A stretch of DNA of 44,306 bases from Sulfuricurvum sp. (lineage in GTDB: Bacteria > Campylobacterota > Campylobacteria > Campylobacterales > Sulfurimonadaceae), in the NCBI GenBank assembly GCA_030696285.1, contig JAUYSQ010000116.1:1-44306 (forward strand). Reading direction: 5' to 3'. The position numbers and the translations under genes were made by a program. Positions 17,906-27,082 of the stretch are shown here, in pieces; the first letter of the stretch is position 1, and every line of letters starts with the position of its first letter. A model generated the notes under the pieces. The model had not been told where the DNA came from, made no database searches, and saw only the letters and a list, made by a program, of their open reading frames with translations.

Positions 17906-18478
17906 ATGATTCAAAAGAGCCGTAAAACCAAAGAGACCGATATTACCCTCTCTCTCAGTATCTATGGAACGGGAAAAAGCACCATATCGACAGGTGTTGG
18001 ATTCTTGGATCACATGTTGGAAAGTTTTGCGAAACACGCATGGATGGATGTAGAGATAACGTGTGTCGGGGATACTCACATCGATGATCACCACAGTGTT
18101 GAAGATGTCGGGATTGTGTTAGGTCAGGCACTGCGTGACGCTATTTTCCCCATCCAATCGGTAGAACGATTTGGCAATGCCGTCGTTGTTATGGATGAAG
18201 CTGCTGTGAGTTGTGATCTGGATTTGAGCAATCGTCCCTTTTTGATGTGTGAATTGGACGTTGAGGGAAAAGTCGGACAGTTTGATACCGAATTGGTTGA
18301 AGAATTTTTTCGTGCGGTCGTATTTGGAGCAGGGATTAGTGCCCATATCATTATGCAGCGCGGATCTAATAAACACCATATTATCGAGGCCGCATTTAAA
18401 GCCTTTGCCGTTGCCTTGCGCCGTGCATTGCTAAAAAATGATCGTGCAGGGATACCAAGTACCAAAGGTGTTTTATGA
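17906..18478 (+). CDS. hisB: Imidazoleglycerol-phosphate dehydratase
   Basis: Step of histidine biosynthesis: dehydrates imidazole glycerol phosphate to imidazole acetol phosphate. The 190-aa protein has both family metal-binding signatures, DDHHSVED (60-67) and NKHHIIEAAFKAFA near the C-terminus, plus GFLDHML at about 32-38. It is monofunctional (no HolPase domain). It sits between rlpA and kdsC with a 1-nt gap and a 4-nt overlap, so it is translated within a cell-envelope operon rather than a his operon. Confidence 0.96.
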   Translation: MIQKSRKTKETDITLSLSIYGTGKSTISTGVGFLDHMLESFAKHAWMDVEITCVGDTHIDDHHSVEDVGIVLGQALRDAIFPIQSVERFGNAVVVMDEAAVSCDLDLSNRPFLMCELDVEGKVGQFDTELVEEFFRAVVFGAGISAHIIMQRGSNKHHIIEAAFKAFAVALRRALLKNDRAGIPSTKGVL

Positions 18479-18966
18479 TTAAACTTTTGTTGTTGGATGT
18501 CGACGGATGTCTTAGCGATGGAAAAATCACCTATACCCACGATGGCGTTGAACTAAAAAGCTTTAATGTGAGAGATGGCTTTGCCATAAAAACATTGGTA
18601 AAAATGGGGTATCAGGTTGCTATTATTACGGGACGCGATTCGGCGATTGTAGAACTTAGAGCCAAAGAGCTCGATATCCCTTATCTTTTTCAAGGGGTCA
18701 AAGATAAGCAAGCGGTTGCCCAGCAGCTTTGTGCCCAGCTTGGAATATTTCCTGAAGAGGTAGCGGCCATCGGAGATGATTTGAACGATTATCGTCTCTT
18801 AAAATGGGTAGGAAGTGCGTTTGTACCCAATGATGCTTTGGAGTATGTCAAGTCCATTTCACATGTGTTGGAACGCTCAGGCGGTGACGCATGTGTGCGA
18901 GAGATGATCGAAAAAATTCTCAAAGCCAATGATGACGAAGAACGTTTTTTGAACTTTTGGATTTAG
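18475..18966 (+). CDS. kdsC: KDO 8-phosphate phosphatase (HAD superfamily)
   Basis: Releases free 3-deoxy-D-manno-octulosonate for the LPS inner core. The 163-aa HAD enzyme lacks a cap domain. Motif I is LLLDVDGCLSDG (about 5-15), motif II ITGRDS, with the typical LFQGVKDK stretch, and motif III/IV is AIGDDLNDYRLL. The ATG overlaps hisB by 4 nt and its stop abuts lptC, matching the usual kdsC-lptC-lptA order. Confidence 0.92.
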   Translation: MIKLLLLDVDGCLSDGKITYTHDGVELKSFNVRDGFAIKTLVKMGYQVAIITGRDSAIVELRAKELDIPYLFQGVKDKQAVAQQLCAQLGIFPEEVAAIGDDLNDYRLLKWVGSAFVPNDALEYVKSISHVLERSGGDACVREMIEKILKANDDEERFLNFWI

Positions 18967-19476
18967 ATGTCGATTAATCTGTTTTTTGTCCTCATCTTGG
19001 GGTTATTGGTGGGGATGTTCGGTTATTTTAAGCCCCATGAGAAACAACATTATGAGGCACAAGAGGTTCCGCAGTTTGAACTGGAACAATTTGTTATTTA
19101 TGAAATTACCTCCTCTAAAATCGATCATTTTTTTGAAGGAGAGCATGGCAAGCATTTTGAGGATCGCTATGAAATTAGCGGAGCAAAATTCACCAATAAT
19201 GTAAAACCATTGCTTGAGTCGATTCGTGCCGATGAGGCCCTGTATAAAGAAGATGTAATCACCCTAAAGGGGCATGTCCATTATAGTCGCGCAGATGGTC
19301 TTGCCTTTCGCTCATCCGAGGGGATATATGATCAAAATCGCTCTCTTATTCAGACAAAAGGGCCATTCGTTATTACAAAAGATCAACATCGCATAGAGGG
19401 GTCTCGTCTGAATTATGATCTTGTTCACGACACAACTTCCGCCGATCAAGTACGCGGAAGCTATCAACTACATTAG
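18967..19476 (+). CDS. lptC: LPS export ABC transporter periplasmic protein LptC
   Basis: Inner-membrane-anchored bridge component that passes LPS from LptBFG to LptA. The 169-aa protein has a single N-terminal TM (LFFVLILGLLVGMFGYF), followed by a beta-jellyroll-like region. Segments such as FEDRYEISGAKFTN and GHVHYSRADGLAFRSSEGIYDQ recall the LptC/LptA OstA repeat. It abuts kdsC and is followed at 10 nt by lptA, the standard neighbourhood. Family similarity is weak, as usual for LptC, so position carries much of the call. Confidence 0.82.
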   Translation: MSINLFFVLILGLLVGMFGYFKPHEKQHYEAQEVPQFELEQFVIYEITSSKIDHFFEGEHGKHFEDRYEISGAKFTNNVKPLLESIRADEALYKEDVITLKGHVHYSRADGLAFRSSEGIYDQNRSLIQTKGPFVITKDQHRIEGSRLNYDLVHDTTSADQVRGSYQLH

Positions 19477-19486
19477 GAATACTAAA

Positions 19487-19978
19487 ATGATAAAACGATT
19501 ATTCTTCTTTATGACTTTTTTGACGCTAGCGCTCCATGCCGAGCAGCTTAAGATTATCTCGGATAATTTTAAAGGAGACCAAACAAAAGGTATTTCTATT
19601 TTTACGGGAAATGTTAAAATAACCAAAGGGCACGATGAGCTCAATGCTTCAAAAGTGACGATTTATACTGATGCTTCCCGAAAGCCCGTAAAGTATCTTG
19701 CCGAAGGGGCTGTCTCTTTTTATCTCGTAACAGAGATGGGTGAGAAATACCAAGGGAAGTCACAAATCGCTATTTTTATGCCCAATGAAAAAGAGTATCA
19801 ATTTTACAAAAAAGTCGATCTTATCCGTTTAGATGATTATCGTCGTGTCAAGGGAGATAAGGTGATTGTGAATACAATTGCCGGGTATTCAAGTGCAGAC
19901 AGTAGCGGTGATGAGCCCGTTGTAATGATTTTTACATTGGAAGATAAAAAAGAGACCAAGAAAGGTTCTAAAAAATGA
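19487..19978 (+). CDS. lptA: LPS transport periplasmic protein LptA (OstA-like)
   Basis: Periplasmic bridge protein that oligomerises to carry LPS towards LptD. The mature protein has the OstA/LptA pattern GISIFTGNVKITKGHDELNASKVTI and later YQFYKKVDLIRLDDYRRVKGDKV. The track opens at 19415, but the real start is the ATG at 19487. It has AGGA 8 nt upstream and starts a clear signal peptide (MIKRLFFFMTFLTLALHAE), giving 163 aa. The C-terminus is Lys/Glu-rich (LEDKKETKKGSKK). The stop overlaps engB by 4 nt. Confidence 0.88.
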   Translation: MIKRLFFFMTFLTLALHAEQLKIISDNFKGDQTKGISIFTGNVKITKGHDELNASKVTIYTDASRKPVKYLAEGAVSFYLVTEMGEKYQGKSQIAIFMPNEKEYQFYKKVDLIRLDDYRRVKGDKVIVNTIAGYSSADSSGDEPVVMIFTLEDKKETKKGSKK

Positions 19979-20586
19979 TCGAAATTATTGACTCAGCATT
20001 TCTCACCTCTGCCCCGACGATTCGGCTTGCACCAGAAAATGAATTTCAAAATGAAATCGCTTTCATGGCACGTTCTAATACGGGGAAAAGTTCCCTTCTT
20101 AATACCCTCACTCAGCGAAAATCGTTGGCAAAAGTTTCTTCTACCCCGGGTAAAACACGTTTGATTAACTATTTTGATGTGGTGTTTATGGATCGGGAAT
20201 CAGGGGAGAAATTGAGTGCCATATTGGTCGATCTTCCAGGCTTCGGGTATGCTAAAGTGGCCAAATCACTCAAGAGTGACTGGGAAAGCAATCTAACCAA
20301 TTTTATTTCCGAGCGCAAGCAAATTCGTGTTTTTGTCCATTTGATCGATTGCCGTCACCCTGATTTGGATATCGATGTTTCTGTATCTGAATATCTGAGT
20401 GAGATTTGTACCCAAGAGCAGCATATTGTACGAGTTTATACCAAAATTGATAAACTCAATCAAAAAGAACTTTCTGAGCTCAAGAAACGGTTTCCGGATG
20501 CTCTGATGATTTCGAACAGCAAGCGGCGAGGAGTCGATAAAATTGTTTCAGTATTGTACGGGATGCTTCGAGGAGAAAATTTGTGA
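19975..20586 (+). CDS. engB: YihA/EngB family ribosome-biogenesis GTPase
   Basis: A circularly ordinary TRAFAC GTPase needed for large-subunit assembly. The 203-aa protein has P-loop ARSNTGKSS (32-40), G2/switch I with STPGKTR, G3 VDLPGFGYA and G4 TKIDK. The usual valine of the NVGKSS P-loop is threonine here, a tolerated position. It starts on the lptA stop (ATGA), and a GTG for the acetyltransferase overlaps its own stop. Confidence 0.94.
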   Translation: MIEIIDSAFLTSAPTIRLAPENEFQNEIAFMARSNTGKSSLLNTLTQRKSLAKVSSTPGKTRLINYFDVVFMDRESGEKLSAILVDLPGFGYAKVAKSLKSDWESNLTNFISERKQIRVFVHLIDCRHPDLDIDVSVSEYLSEICTQEQHIVRVYTKIDKLNQKELSELKKRFPDALMISNSKRRGVDKIVSVLYGMLRGENL

Positions 20587-21047
20587 GTGGCATAACGTAT
20601 AAAAAACCAACACTCTCAGATATCTCCTCCATGCAGAAGCTTGTAGCTCCGGAAATAGAGAGTGGAGTGATTTTGCCGCGCAGTGATGATGAGATTGCAA
20701 CCAACATACGCTCATACATTCTTGCAATGGAGGGAGAGAAACTGGTTGGATTTTGTGCGTTGCATATCCATTCGCCCAACCTTGCAGAGATCCGCTCGAT
20801 GATTATTGACGGTGAGTATCGCGGGCGTCATATCGGAAGTGAATTGGTTGACAAGGCGTGTGAAGAAGGAGCTCGTTTAGGGCTGGGTGAAATTTTGGTG
20901 CTGACCTATCAGCAACGTTTTTTTGAGAATTTGGGCTTTATTGAAATCCCAAAAGAGTCTATTCCTGAACATAAAATTTGGGCCGACTGCATTAAATGCA
21001 AACATTTTCCGATATGCAACGAAGTTTCACTTATCAAAATGCTCTGA
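20583..21047 (+). CDS. GNAT acetyltransferase, probable short-form N-acetylglutamate synthase
   Basis: A 154-aa GNAT-fold protein. The acetyl-CoA site is in IIDGEYRGRHIGSELVDKA (about 78-95), with strand AEIRSMII before it and YQQRFFENLGFIEI after it. The C-terminal Cys-rich CIKCKHFPIC resembles the tail of stand-alone ArgA-type N-acetylglutamate synthases, which start arginine biosynthesis from glutamate and acetyl-CoA. The assignment to ArgA rests on this tail and on recall. The start is GTG overlapping the engB stop (GTGA), with AGGAG upstream. The next ORF overlaps its 3' end by about 52 nt. Confidence 0.72.
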   Translation: MSGITYKKPTLSDISSMQKLVAPEIESGVILPRSDDEIATNIRSYILAMEGEKLVGFCALHIHSPNLAEIRSMIIDGEYRGRHIGSELVDKACEEGARLGLGEILVLTYQQRFFENLGFIEIPKESIPEHKIWADCIKCKHFPICNEVSLIKML

Positions 21048-21469
21048 GCCATCTTTTTTGGGTCATTGCTTTTGGAATTTACAGTGCGTTAAGCAGTATT
21101 TATCTTTTTTTACCTCCGATGTTTGCTCTTCTTGGTTTTTTGTTTTACCGTACATTAGCGCGTCACGACCTTGGAACATTAATTGTTTTTTCCATCATGC
21201 TTTTGATGATAGAGGCAGAGAAAGGGTATTGGTTTGGCAGTTCAATCCTTTTTTTTGCTCTTCTAAGCCATTATGTGATGCCGAAGCTAGAGAAAACCAT
21301 GCGATGTGTCTCATGCATCAAAGTGATTTTTGTTCTCGCAGCGTATATAGGGTATTGGGTTTTTATTTGGATGATTAACAGTGTATTATTGCTGCCAATG
21401 CCAGGGTTGGATTGGCATATCCTCTTTTATATGGCGATTGAATTTGCGCTGATTGCGATTTTCGGATGA
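20996..21469 (+). CDS. Small polytopic membrane protein, MreD-like by position
   Basis: A 157-aa protein with about five transmembrane helices, separated by short charged loops (RHDLG, EAEKGYW, PKLEKTMR). No sequence motif identifies it. Its size, helix count and place directly upstream of mrdA (4-nt overlap) fit MreD, the rod-shape partner of MreC and PBP2. C. jejuni has an integral membrane protein at the same place (Cj0651, from memory). The start is unclear: the tracked ATG overlaps the acetyltransferase by 52 nt, an ATG six codons later is possible, and neither has a good Shine-Dalgarno. The MreD role is inference. Confidence 0.7.
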   Translation: MQTFSDMQRSFTYQNALSHLFWVIAFGIYSALSSIYLFLPPMFALLGFLFYRTLARHDLGTLIVFSIMLLMIEAEKGYWFGSSILFFALLSHYVMPKLEKTMRCVSCIKVIFVLAAYIGYWVFIWMINSVLLLPMPGLDWHILFYMAIEFALIAIFG

Positions 21470-23253
21470 AGCTTAAAATATTACTGACTTTTTTTGTTTT
21501 GATCTGGATATCCCTAATTGTCCGGGTGTTCCATTTATCCGTTCAATCCAATGAACATTATGAGATACTTTCACAACGAAACAGCCTTAAAACAGAGCTT
21601 TCTCCCCCTGTACGTGGTGAAATACTCGATCGTAATCAAGAGCCTGTCGCCATCAATGAGTTGGGATTCAAGATAGCCCTGGCTCCCCGTTTGACAAAGG
21701 GAAAAGATACCCGCTTGTTGGATCATGAAATTGCTTATCTTATGACGATGATTCCGACTCTCGATGGAGAAAAAATAGCTAAAGTCTATAAACAGCAAGA
21801 TTCTTATTACAATCATACGTTTATTGATGTCGTTGATTTTATCCCTCATGAGACGATGATTCCCCTGTATGCTCTTATGAATTTGCGTGAGAGTATTAAA
21901 ATCTCCCCTTCACCCAAACGACTCTATCCGTATGGGAATGTGGCATCCCATCTTATCGGTTATGTGGCGAAGGCCAACCAAAAAGAGGTGGAAAACAATT
22001 CACTCTTACAACTTTTAGGACACGTCGGAAAAAGTGGGATTGAAAAATATTACAATACCTATCTTCAAGGAGAAGCAGGCGAACGTCACATCAAAGTAAA
22101 TGCTCATAATGTTGAAATCGAGGAGCTAGGGCGCAGTGCAACGAAAGAAAACCGTAACCTTGTGCTCAATATTGATATACATCTTCAAGAATACATCGGA
22201 ACTGCTTTCAAGGGGAATGTTGGGGCAATTGTTGTGATGGATACCAATGGAGCGATTTATGCTGCGGGAAGCTTTCCTGAATATGATTTGAATGCGTTTG
22301 TTGAAGGGGTCAGTAGCCAGCAGTGGAATTATTTGATTAACAGTGTTGATGCTCCCTTTACGAATAAAATTGTGAATGGACTCTACCCTCCGGGCTCCAC
22401 AATCAAAACAGGAATGGGTTTACTCTATGCCACCTCGGGCGTACTCAATGAAAACTCCACTGTCAAGTGTACGGGATCGTTTCGCTTGGGTAATCGCTCT
22501 TTCAGATGCTGGAACACTCACGGACATGGAGATGTGAGTCTTCATAAAGCGATTACTCAAAGCTGTGATGATTATTTTTACAAGGGGAGTTTGAACGTCG
22601 GTATTGAGCAAATGAGCCGTGGGATGATTCGAATGGGGTTGGGACAAAAAACCAATATTGATCTTCCTAATGAATTTATCGGTACCGTCCCCAGTCGTGA
22701 GTGGAAAAAAGAGAAATTTAAACAGCCGTGGTATCGAGGAGAAACCCTCAATACTTCTATCGGGCAAGGGGATTTTTTGACCACCCCTATTCAGATTGCT
22801 CAATACACAGCCTTAATGGCGACGGGTAAACTCCCAACTCCTCATATCGCGTACGCAGTAGGCTCAAGGCTGGTACAACCTAAGCCCAAAGAGGTTCTCA
22901 CGGTCATGGAAAAACGAAAGCTTCCCCTTATCCAAAGTGCTATGAGATCGGTCTGTAATGATCCGGGAGGAACCGCCAAGGCTCATATTTCCACTCGTTT
23001 TCCTATTGCTGGAAAAACGGGAACAGCCCAAACCTCGGGAATTTCTCAAAATGTTAAAAACCGTCTGGATGAGCGCAGTATGGAGTACTTAAAGCGGTCT
23101 CATGCATGGTTTACTACGTATGGTCCTGCGGATAAGCCTCAGTTTATCGTAACGGTATTAATAGAGCATGGAGGTCATGGAGGCGAAGCTGCAGGGGGTA
23201 TTGTATCAGGGATTTACAACAAGCTTGACGAGTTGGGATATATCAAACCCTAA
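21466..23253 (+). CDS. mrdA: Penicillin-binding protein 2 (peptidoglycan transpeptidase)
   Basis: Class B PBP that cross-links peptidoglycan during cell elongation. The 595-aa protein has an N-terminal TM (LLTFFVLIWISLIVRVF), a dimerisation/pedestal domain opening with RGEILDRNQEPVA, and a transpeptidase domain. The catalytic serine is in PPGSTIKTG (SxxK), the second motif is SCD in ITQSCDDYFYKG, and the third is KTGTAQT. The SCD in place of SxN is usual for PBP2. It closes the envelope operon, and a tract of palindromic repeats follows. Confidence 0.96.
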   Translation: MKLKILLTFFVLIWISLIVRVFHLSVQSNEHYEILSQRNSLKTELSPPVRGEILDRNQEPVAINELGFKIALAPRLTKGKDTRLLDHEIAYLMTMIPTLDGEKIAKVYKQQDSYYNHTFIDVVDFIPHETMIPLYALMNLRESIKISPSPKRLYPYGNVASHLIGYVAKANQKEVENNSLLQLLGHVGKSGIEKYYNTYLQGEAGERHIKVNAHNVEIEELGRSATKENRNLVLNIDIHLQEYIGTAFKGNVGAIVVMDTNGAIYAAGSFPEYDLNAFVEGVSSQQWNYLINSVDAPFTNKIVNGLYPPGSTIKTGMGLLYATSGVLNENSTVKCTGSFRLGNRSFRCWNTHGHGDVSLHKAITQSCDDYFYKGSLNVGIEQMSRGMIRMGLGQKTNIDLPNEFIGTVPSREWKKEKFKQPWYRGETLNTSIGQGDFLTTPIQIAQYTALMATGKLPTPHIAYAVGSRLVQPKPKEVLTVMEKRKLPLIQSAMRSVCNDPGGTAKAHISTRFPIAGKTGTAQTSGISQNVKNRLDERSMEYLKRSHAWFTTYGPADKPQFIVTVLIEHGGHGGEAAGGIVSGIYNKLDELGYIKP

Positions 23254-23260
23254 AGTCATC

Positions 23261-23289
23261 GTCATTCCGTGCACCGACACGGAATCCAT
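23261..23289. repeat. REP-like palindrome (copy B, half element)
   Basis: GTCATTCCGTGCACCGACACGGAATCCA is nearly the same as the first hairpin of copy A at 205-230, with stem ATTCCGTG/CACGGAAT. It lies between the convergent mrdA and ybeY genes. The second half of the element is missing or decayed. Confidence 0.65.
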
Positions 23290-23352
23290 AAACACGATAG
23301 TTGGATATTACGCACTTTTTGTTTTACAGCTCTAAGAGTTGCTTTTTGTCTT

Positions 23353-23427
23353 CGTCATTCCCGCGAAGGCGGGAATCCAGCTGTGCTTTGAGAGAGATGG
23401 ATCCCCGGGTCAAGCCCGAGGATGACG
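23353..23427. repeat. REP-like palindromic element (copy C)
   Basis: A full-length copy of the two-hairpin element with inverted ends (CGTCAT at 23353-23358, ATGACG at 23422-23427). Hairpin 1 is ATTCCCGC-GAAG-GCGGGAAT. Hairpin 2 is the imperfect ATCCCCGGG-TCAA-CCCGAGGAT. The general form is the widely distributed 'TCATTCCCGCGAA..CGGGAATCCA ... GGGTCAAGCCCG.GGATGAC' repeat. It may also terminate transcription from both sides. Confidence 0.7.
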
Positions 23428-23442
23428 GAGTTTAGCTTTTAT

Positions 23443-23871
23443 TTAACTTACCGTCTCTTCCGTTCGAACAATAAGACTTTTAGGTAAATGAAACTGCTCT
23501 ACAAGCTCTCCTTCACGGAGTCGCATCTCCCCATTATCTACCTCGTGATCCATTCCCAGCAGATGAAGCATACCGTGAATGAAAAGCAACGAGAGTTCAT
23601 CATCGTTGCTGTGTCCTAAACTCTGTGCTATTTCCTCCACTTTGTCGATACTGATAATGATACTTCCCAATGGTGCATTGGGGAACGGATCGCTGGGAAA
23701 ACTAAGGACATCGGTTGGTTTGTCGATACCGCGAAAGTCACGATTGATGTGCGCAATTTCATCATTGTCAGTAAGGATAAGTTCGATTTCTCGGTCACTG
23801 AGAACTTCGGAAATTTTTTCCAAAAGATCAATATTGTAAGGCTTGTCGGTTCGGTTGTCTAACTCTATCAT
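23443..23871 (-). CDS. ybeY: Endoribonuclease YbeY (rRNA maturation factor)
   Basis: A single-strand-specific endoribonuclease involved in 16S rRNA 3'-end processing and ribosome quality control. The zinc-binding motif HGMLHLLGMDHE with three histidines is intact, and DVLSFPSD is the other family hallmark. The track begins at TTG 23901 inside lolA. I prefer the ATG at 23871 (about 142 aa), which starts 7 nt after the lolA stop; the Shine-Dalgarno is weak in both cases. It is co-transcribed behind lolA. Confidence 0.92.
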   Translation of the reverse strand: MIELDNRTDKPYNIDLLEKISEVLSDREIELILTDNDEIAHINRDFRGIDKPTDVLSFPSDPFPNAPLGSIIISIDKVEEIAQSLGHSNDDELSLLFIHGMLHLLGMDHEVDNGEMRLREGELVEQFHLPKSLIVRTEETVS

Positions 23872-23878
23872 CTCACGG

Positions 23879-24397
23879 TTACCGATCCCGAATAAGATCA
23901 AAATCAGAGGGGATAAGCGGTTTAAAGCGTTTTGCCTCGATGGGTTGATTGGTGGAAGGATTTAAAAACTTGATCGTAACGCGATTGTCATAACTATCGG
24001 TGTATCCAATCGTACTCAGAGCATCATTTTTAAAGGTAATGGCGTAGGTGAGTCCGTTGACCGTAGCGTTATAATGTTCGTTATCCACTTTTTTCGCTTT
24101 TTTGATAATTTCGAGAAAGTCGATTTCCCCTCCAAGTGTTTTGACCGTAGCTTGTTCGATGGTAGGCTCAATAATAGTGAGCACTTTGGCATTGATATAG
24201 ACACTTTTTTGAATCGGCGATTGGTAGAGCCAGAGGGCATTTTGCGGCTTTGTAGCCCAGAGTTCACCGCGATAGAGGAGTGTTTTGCCGTGTTCATCGA
24301 CGATACGCTGTTCAAATTTGGAATTGAAAGAGCTTATCTCATTGGGTGAAGCCGACAAAATGGCAGAGAGTAAAAAAAAGAAGGGTAAAAATCGCAC
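23879..24397 (-). CDS. lolA: Outer-membrane lipoprotein carrier protein LolA
   Basis: Periplasmic chaperone that carries lipoproteins from the inner-membrane Lol complex to the outer membrane. The mature protein shows the LolA pattern: FNSKFEQRIVDEHGKTLLYRGELWATKPQNALW, then YINAKVLTIIEP and a closing stretch around KFLNPSTNQP. The track opens at TTG 24436. I prefer the GTG at 24397, which has AAGG 6 nt upstream and starts directly at a good signal peptide (RFLPFFFLLSAILSAS), giving 172 aa. It is divergent from secA. A LolC/E-type permease gene lies just beyond secA, on the other strand. Confidence 0.88.
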   Translation of the reverse strand: MRFLPFFFLLSAILSASPNEISSFNSKFEQRIVDEHGKTLLYRGELWATKPQNALWLYQSPIQKSVYINAKVLTIIEPTIEQATVKTLGGEIDFLEIIKKAKKVDNEHYNATVNGLTYAITFKNDALSTIGYTDSYDNRVTIKFLNPSTNQPIEAKRFKPLIPSDFDLIRDR

Positions 24398-24464
24398 GCT
24401 TAGCCTTGTGAAATAAAGATTATGAATTGTATCCAATCCGCATTAACCAAAACAATAGTTTACG

Positions 24465-24470
24465 TATGAT
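24465..24470 (+). promoter_or_regulatory. Possible -10 box of secA
   Basis: TATGAT followed by AAAAT in the divergent lolA-secA gap, about 45 nt before the secA ATG. It is the best candidate there, though not a strong match. Confidence 0.35.
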
Positions 24471-24514
24471 AAAATCGAGAACTTTTTAAATACAGCTCAT
24501 ACTGAAGGCAATCA

Positions 24515-27082
24515 ATGCTCCAATCGCTCGTTGGCAAAATTTTCGGAACCCAAAATGATCGTGAAGTTAAAAAATATCTAAAACGTGTAGAACAAATCAA
24601 TACACGTGAAGCCCATTTCGCAGCACTTAGCGATGGAGATCTCCAAAATGCTTTTAATACTCTAAAAGAGTCGGTTCGCAGTCAAGCGCAAACATTGGAT
24701 GATGTATTGGTAGATTCGTTTGCGATTACGCGTGAAGCGAGCCATCGGGTATTGGGGATGCGTCATTTTGATGTTCAGCTGATCGGCGGTATGGTACTGC
24801 ACGAAGGGCGAATAGCCGAGATGAAAACGGGGGAAGGGAAAACTCTTGTTGCAACGCTTGCGGTTATCCTCAATGCGATGAATGGCAAAGGGGTTCATGT
24901 CGTTACGGTCAATGATTATCTAGCCTCACGTGACGGAACCCAAATGTCAGCTCTTTATGGCTTCTTGGGATATGAAACAGGCGTTATTTTGGAGGGGGAA
25001 TACAATCCTGCCAACAAGCGTCTTCAATACGGAGCCGATATCACGTACGGTACCAACAACGAATTCGGTTTTGACTATCTCCGTGACAATATGACCTATA
25101 CAAAAGAACATATGGTTCAGCGAGGACATTCGTTTGTCATCGTCGATGAAGTCGATTCGATTTTGATCGATGAAGCTCGAACACCGTTGATTATCTCAGG
25201 TCCGACTAACCGAACGCTCGAAAACTACACACGTGCCGATGCGGTTGCCAAAGCCCTGATACGTGAAGAACATTTTACGGTCGATGAAAAAGATCGGATT
25301 ATCCTCATTACGGAAGAGGGGATTATTAAAGCGGAAGAGCTATTTGAGGTGGATAATCTCTACAGTGTTGAAAACTCCTCTCTTTCACATCACCTTGATC
25401 AAGCACTCAAAGCCAACTATGTTTTTGTTGCGGATGTCGATTATGTTCTTCAGAATGATCAAGTGGTGATCGTCGATGAATTTACCGGCCGTCTCTCTGA
25501 AGGGCGTCGCTATTCGGAAGGTTTGCATCAGGCACTCGAAGCAAAAGAGGGGGTCATTATCAAAGAGGAGACGCAAACACTCGCCGATATTACCTTCCAA
25601 AACTACTTTCGTATGTATTCTAAGATTGGGGGGATGACAGGTACGGCACAAACAGAAGCGACGGAATTCGCACAGATTTATAGCCTGGATGTTATCTCTA
25701 TTCCGACCAATGTTACGGTCATTCGTCAAGATCTTAATGACTTGATTTACAAAACGGAAGCAGAAAAATTTGCGGCCGTTATTGCTAAAGTAAAAGAGCT
25801 GCATGCCAAAGGACAGCCGATTTTGATCGGTACTGCTTCCATCGAAAAATCAGAAAAGCTTCATCAGCTTATCAAAGGCGAAAAAATACCCCATACGGTT
25901 TTGAACGCAAAAAACCATACGCAAGAGTCTGAGATTATCAAAAATGCAGGCGAAAAAGGGGCGGTGACTATCGCAACAAACATGGCAGGACGGGGTGTTG
26001 ATATTAAAGTAAGCGAAGAGATAAAAGCTCTTGGCGGTCTTTACATTATCGGAACAGAGCGTCATGAAAACCGTCGTATCGACAATCAGCTTCGCGGACG
26101 TTCAGGCCGTCAGGGTGATCCGGGGACGAGCCAGTTTTATTTGAGCTTGGAAGACAGCCTGCTTCGTATTTTTGGTTCGGATAAGATCAAAGCTATTATG
26201 GAGAGACTTGGCGTCGAAGACGGTGAATACATCGAATCGGCCATGGTGACACGCGCAGTAGAGAAAGCGCAGAAAAAAGTTGAAAATATGCACTTTGAGG
26301 GGCGTAAACATATTGTTGAATACGATGACGTTGCCAACGAACAGCGTAAAATCGTTTACAAATTTCGCTACGAGCTTCTCGATCCAAATTACAATGTTTC
26401 CCATAAGATTGACTCGATTCGAGATGAGTATACCCAGCAGCTTTTGAGTGAATGTGGCATCTATAACGGAGTTTCAACGGAAGAGATTGATACAGAGCAT
26501 CTTAAAAAACGTATTTTAGAAGAGGTCAATATTGACGTCAATATGGAATTTTCGAATGAAATTACCTATGAGACTCTTTTAGAGCGTATTCGTACAGAGA
26601 TCAAGGGGCATTATGATGCAAAAATGTCTCCTATTGATGCCCAAACCCGTTCCGCGATTGAACGTGAAATTATCCTTAAAACTCTTGACAGTGCATGGAG
26701 AGAGCACCTCTATCAAATGGACAGCATGAAAACAGGAATCAGACTGCGTGCATATAACCAAAAAGATCCATTGGTAGAGTATAAAAAAGAGAGCTATAAC
26801 CTTTTCACCGAGCTTATTGTAGCGATCAAATTCGACAGTATCAAAACGCTTCATATTATTCAATTTAGAGTGGATAATGTGGAAGAAGAGGCGGAAGCTC
26901 TAGCGCATCAGATGGAGATACAAAAACGTCAAGAAGAGCTTCAAATGTCACTTATGGGGGCACCATCAGAGTTGGAAAGCTCTAAAATTGCACGTAATGA
27001 TGATTGTCCCTGCGGCAGTGGGTTGAAATATAAAAATTGTTGCGGCAAATCCGGACCTAAAAAAGGGGCTTTCGCCTCTTGA
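24515..27082 (+). CDS. secA: Preprotein translocase ATPase SecA
   Basis: Motor ATPase that drives unfolded preproteins through SecYEG. The 855-aa protein has Walker A MKTGEGKT (about 103-110), the DEVD box ([16 protein letters not shown]), the preprotein cross-linking domain after it, [29 protein letters not shown], and the second-nucleotide-domain motif [13 protein letters not shown]. The C-terminal zinc finger [13 protein letters not shown] (SEC-C) is complete. The ATG follows GAAGGCA. The stop overlaps the TTG start of the LolC/E-like permease, which couples two steps of envelope protein export. Confidence 0.98.
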   Translation: MLQSLVGKIFGTQNDREVKKYLKRVEQINTREAHFAALSDGDLQNAFNTLKESVRSQAQTLDDVLVDSFAITREASHRVLGMRHFDVQLIGGMVLHEGRIAEMKTGEGKTLVATLAVILNAMNGKGVHVVTVNDYLASRDGTQMSALYGFLGYETGVILEGEYNPANKRLQYGADITYGTNNEFGFDYLRDNMTYTKEHMVQRGHSFVIVDEVDSILIDEARTPLIISGPTNRTLENYTRADAVAKALIREEHFTVDEKDRIILITEEGIIKAEELFEVDNLYSVENSSLSHHLDQALKANYVFVADVDYVLQNDQVVIVDEFTGRLSEGRRYSEGLHQALEAKEGVIIKEETQTLADITFQNYFRMYSKIGGMTGTAQTEATEFAQIYSLDVISIPTNVTVIRQDLNDLIYKTEAEKFAAVIAKVKELHAKGQPILIGTASIEKSEKLHQLIKGEKIPHTVLNAKNHTQESEIIKNAGEKGAVTIATNMAGRGVDIKVSEEIKALGGLYIIGTERHENRRIDNQLRGRSGRQGDPGTSQFYLSLEDSLLRIFGSDKIKAIMERLGVEDGEYIESAMVTRAVEKAQKKVENMHFEGRKHIVEYDDVANEQRKIVYKFRYELLDPNYNVSHKIDSIRDEYTQQLLSECGIYNGVSTEEIDTEHLKKRILEEVNIDVNMEFSNEITYETLLERIRTEIKGHYDAKMSPIDAQTRSAIEREIILKTLDSAWREHLYQMDSMKTGIRLRAYNQKDPLVEYKKESYNLFTELIVAIKFDSIKTLHIIQFRVDNVEEEAEALAHQMEIQKRQEELQMSLMGAPSELESSKIARNDDCPCGSGLKYKNCCGKSGPKKGAFAS

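Noticed and set aside
23261-23427. CRISPR array
   Set aside because: Only two unequal palindromic units with different arm sequences and no regular spacers; these are REP-like repeats.
25385-25804. 139-aa minus-strand ORF within secA (and several others at 26102-26863)
   Set aside because: Antisense shadows of a full-length, motif-complete secA; no promoter or ribosome-binding site is apparent.
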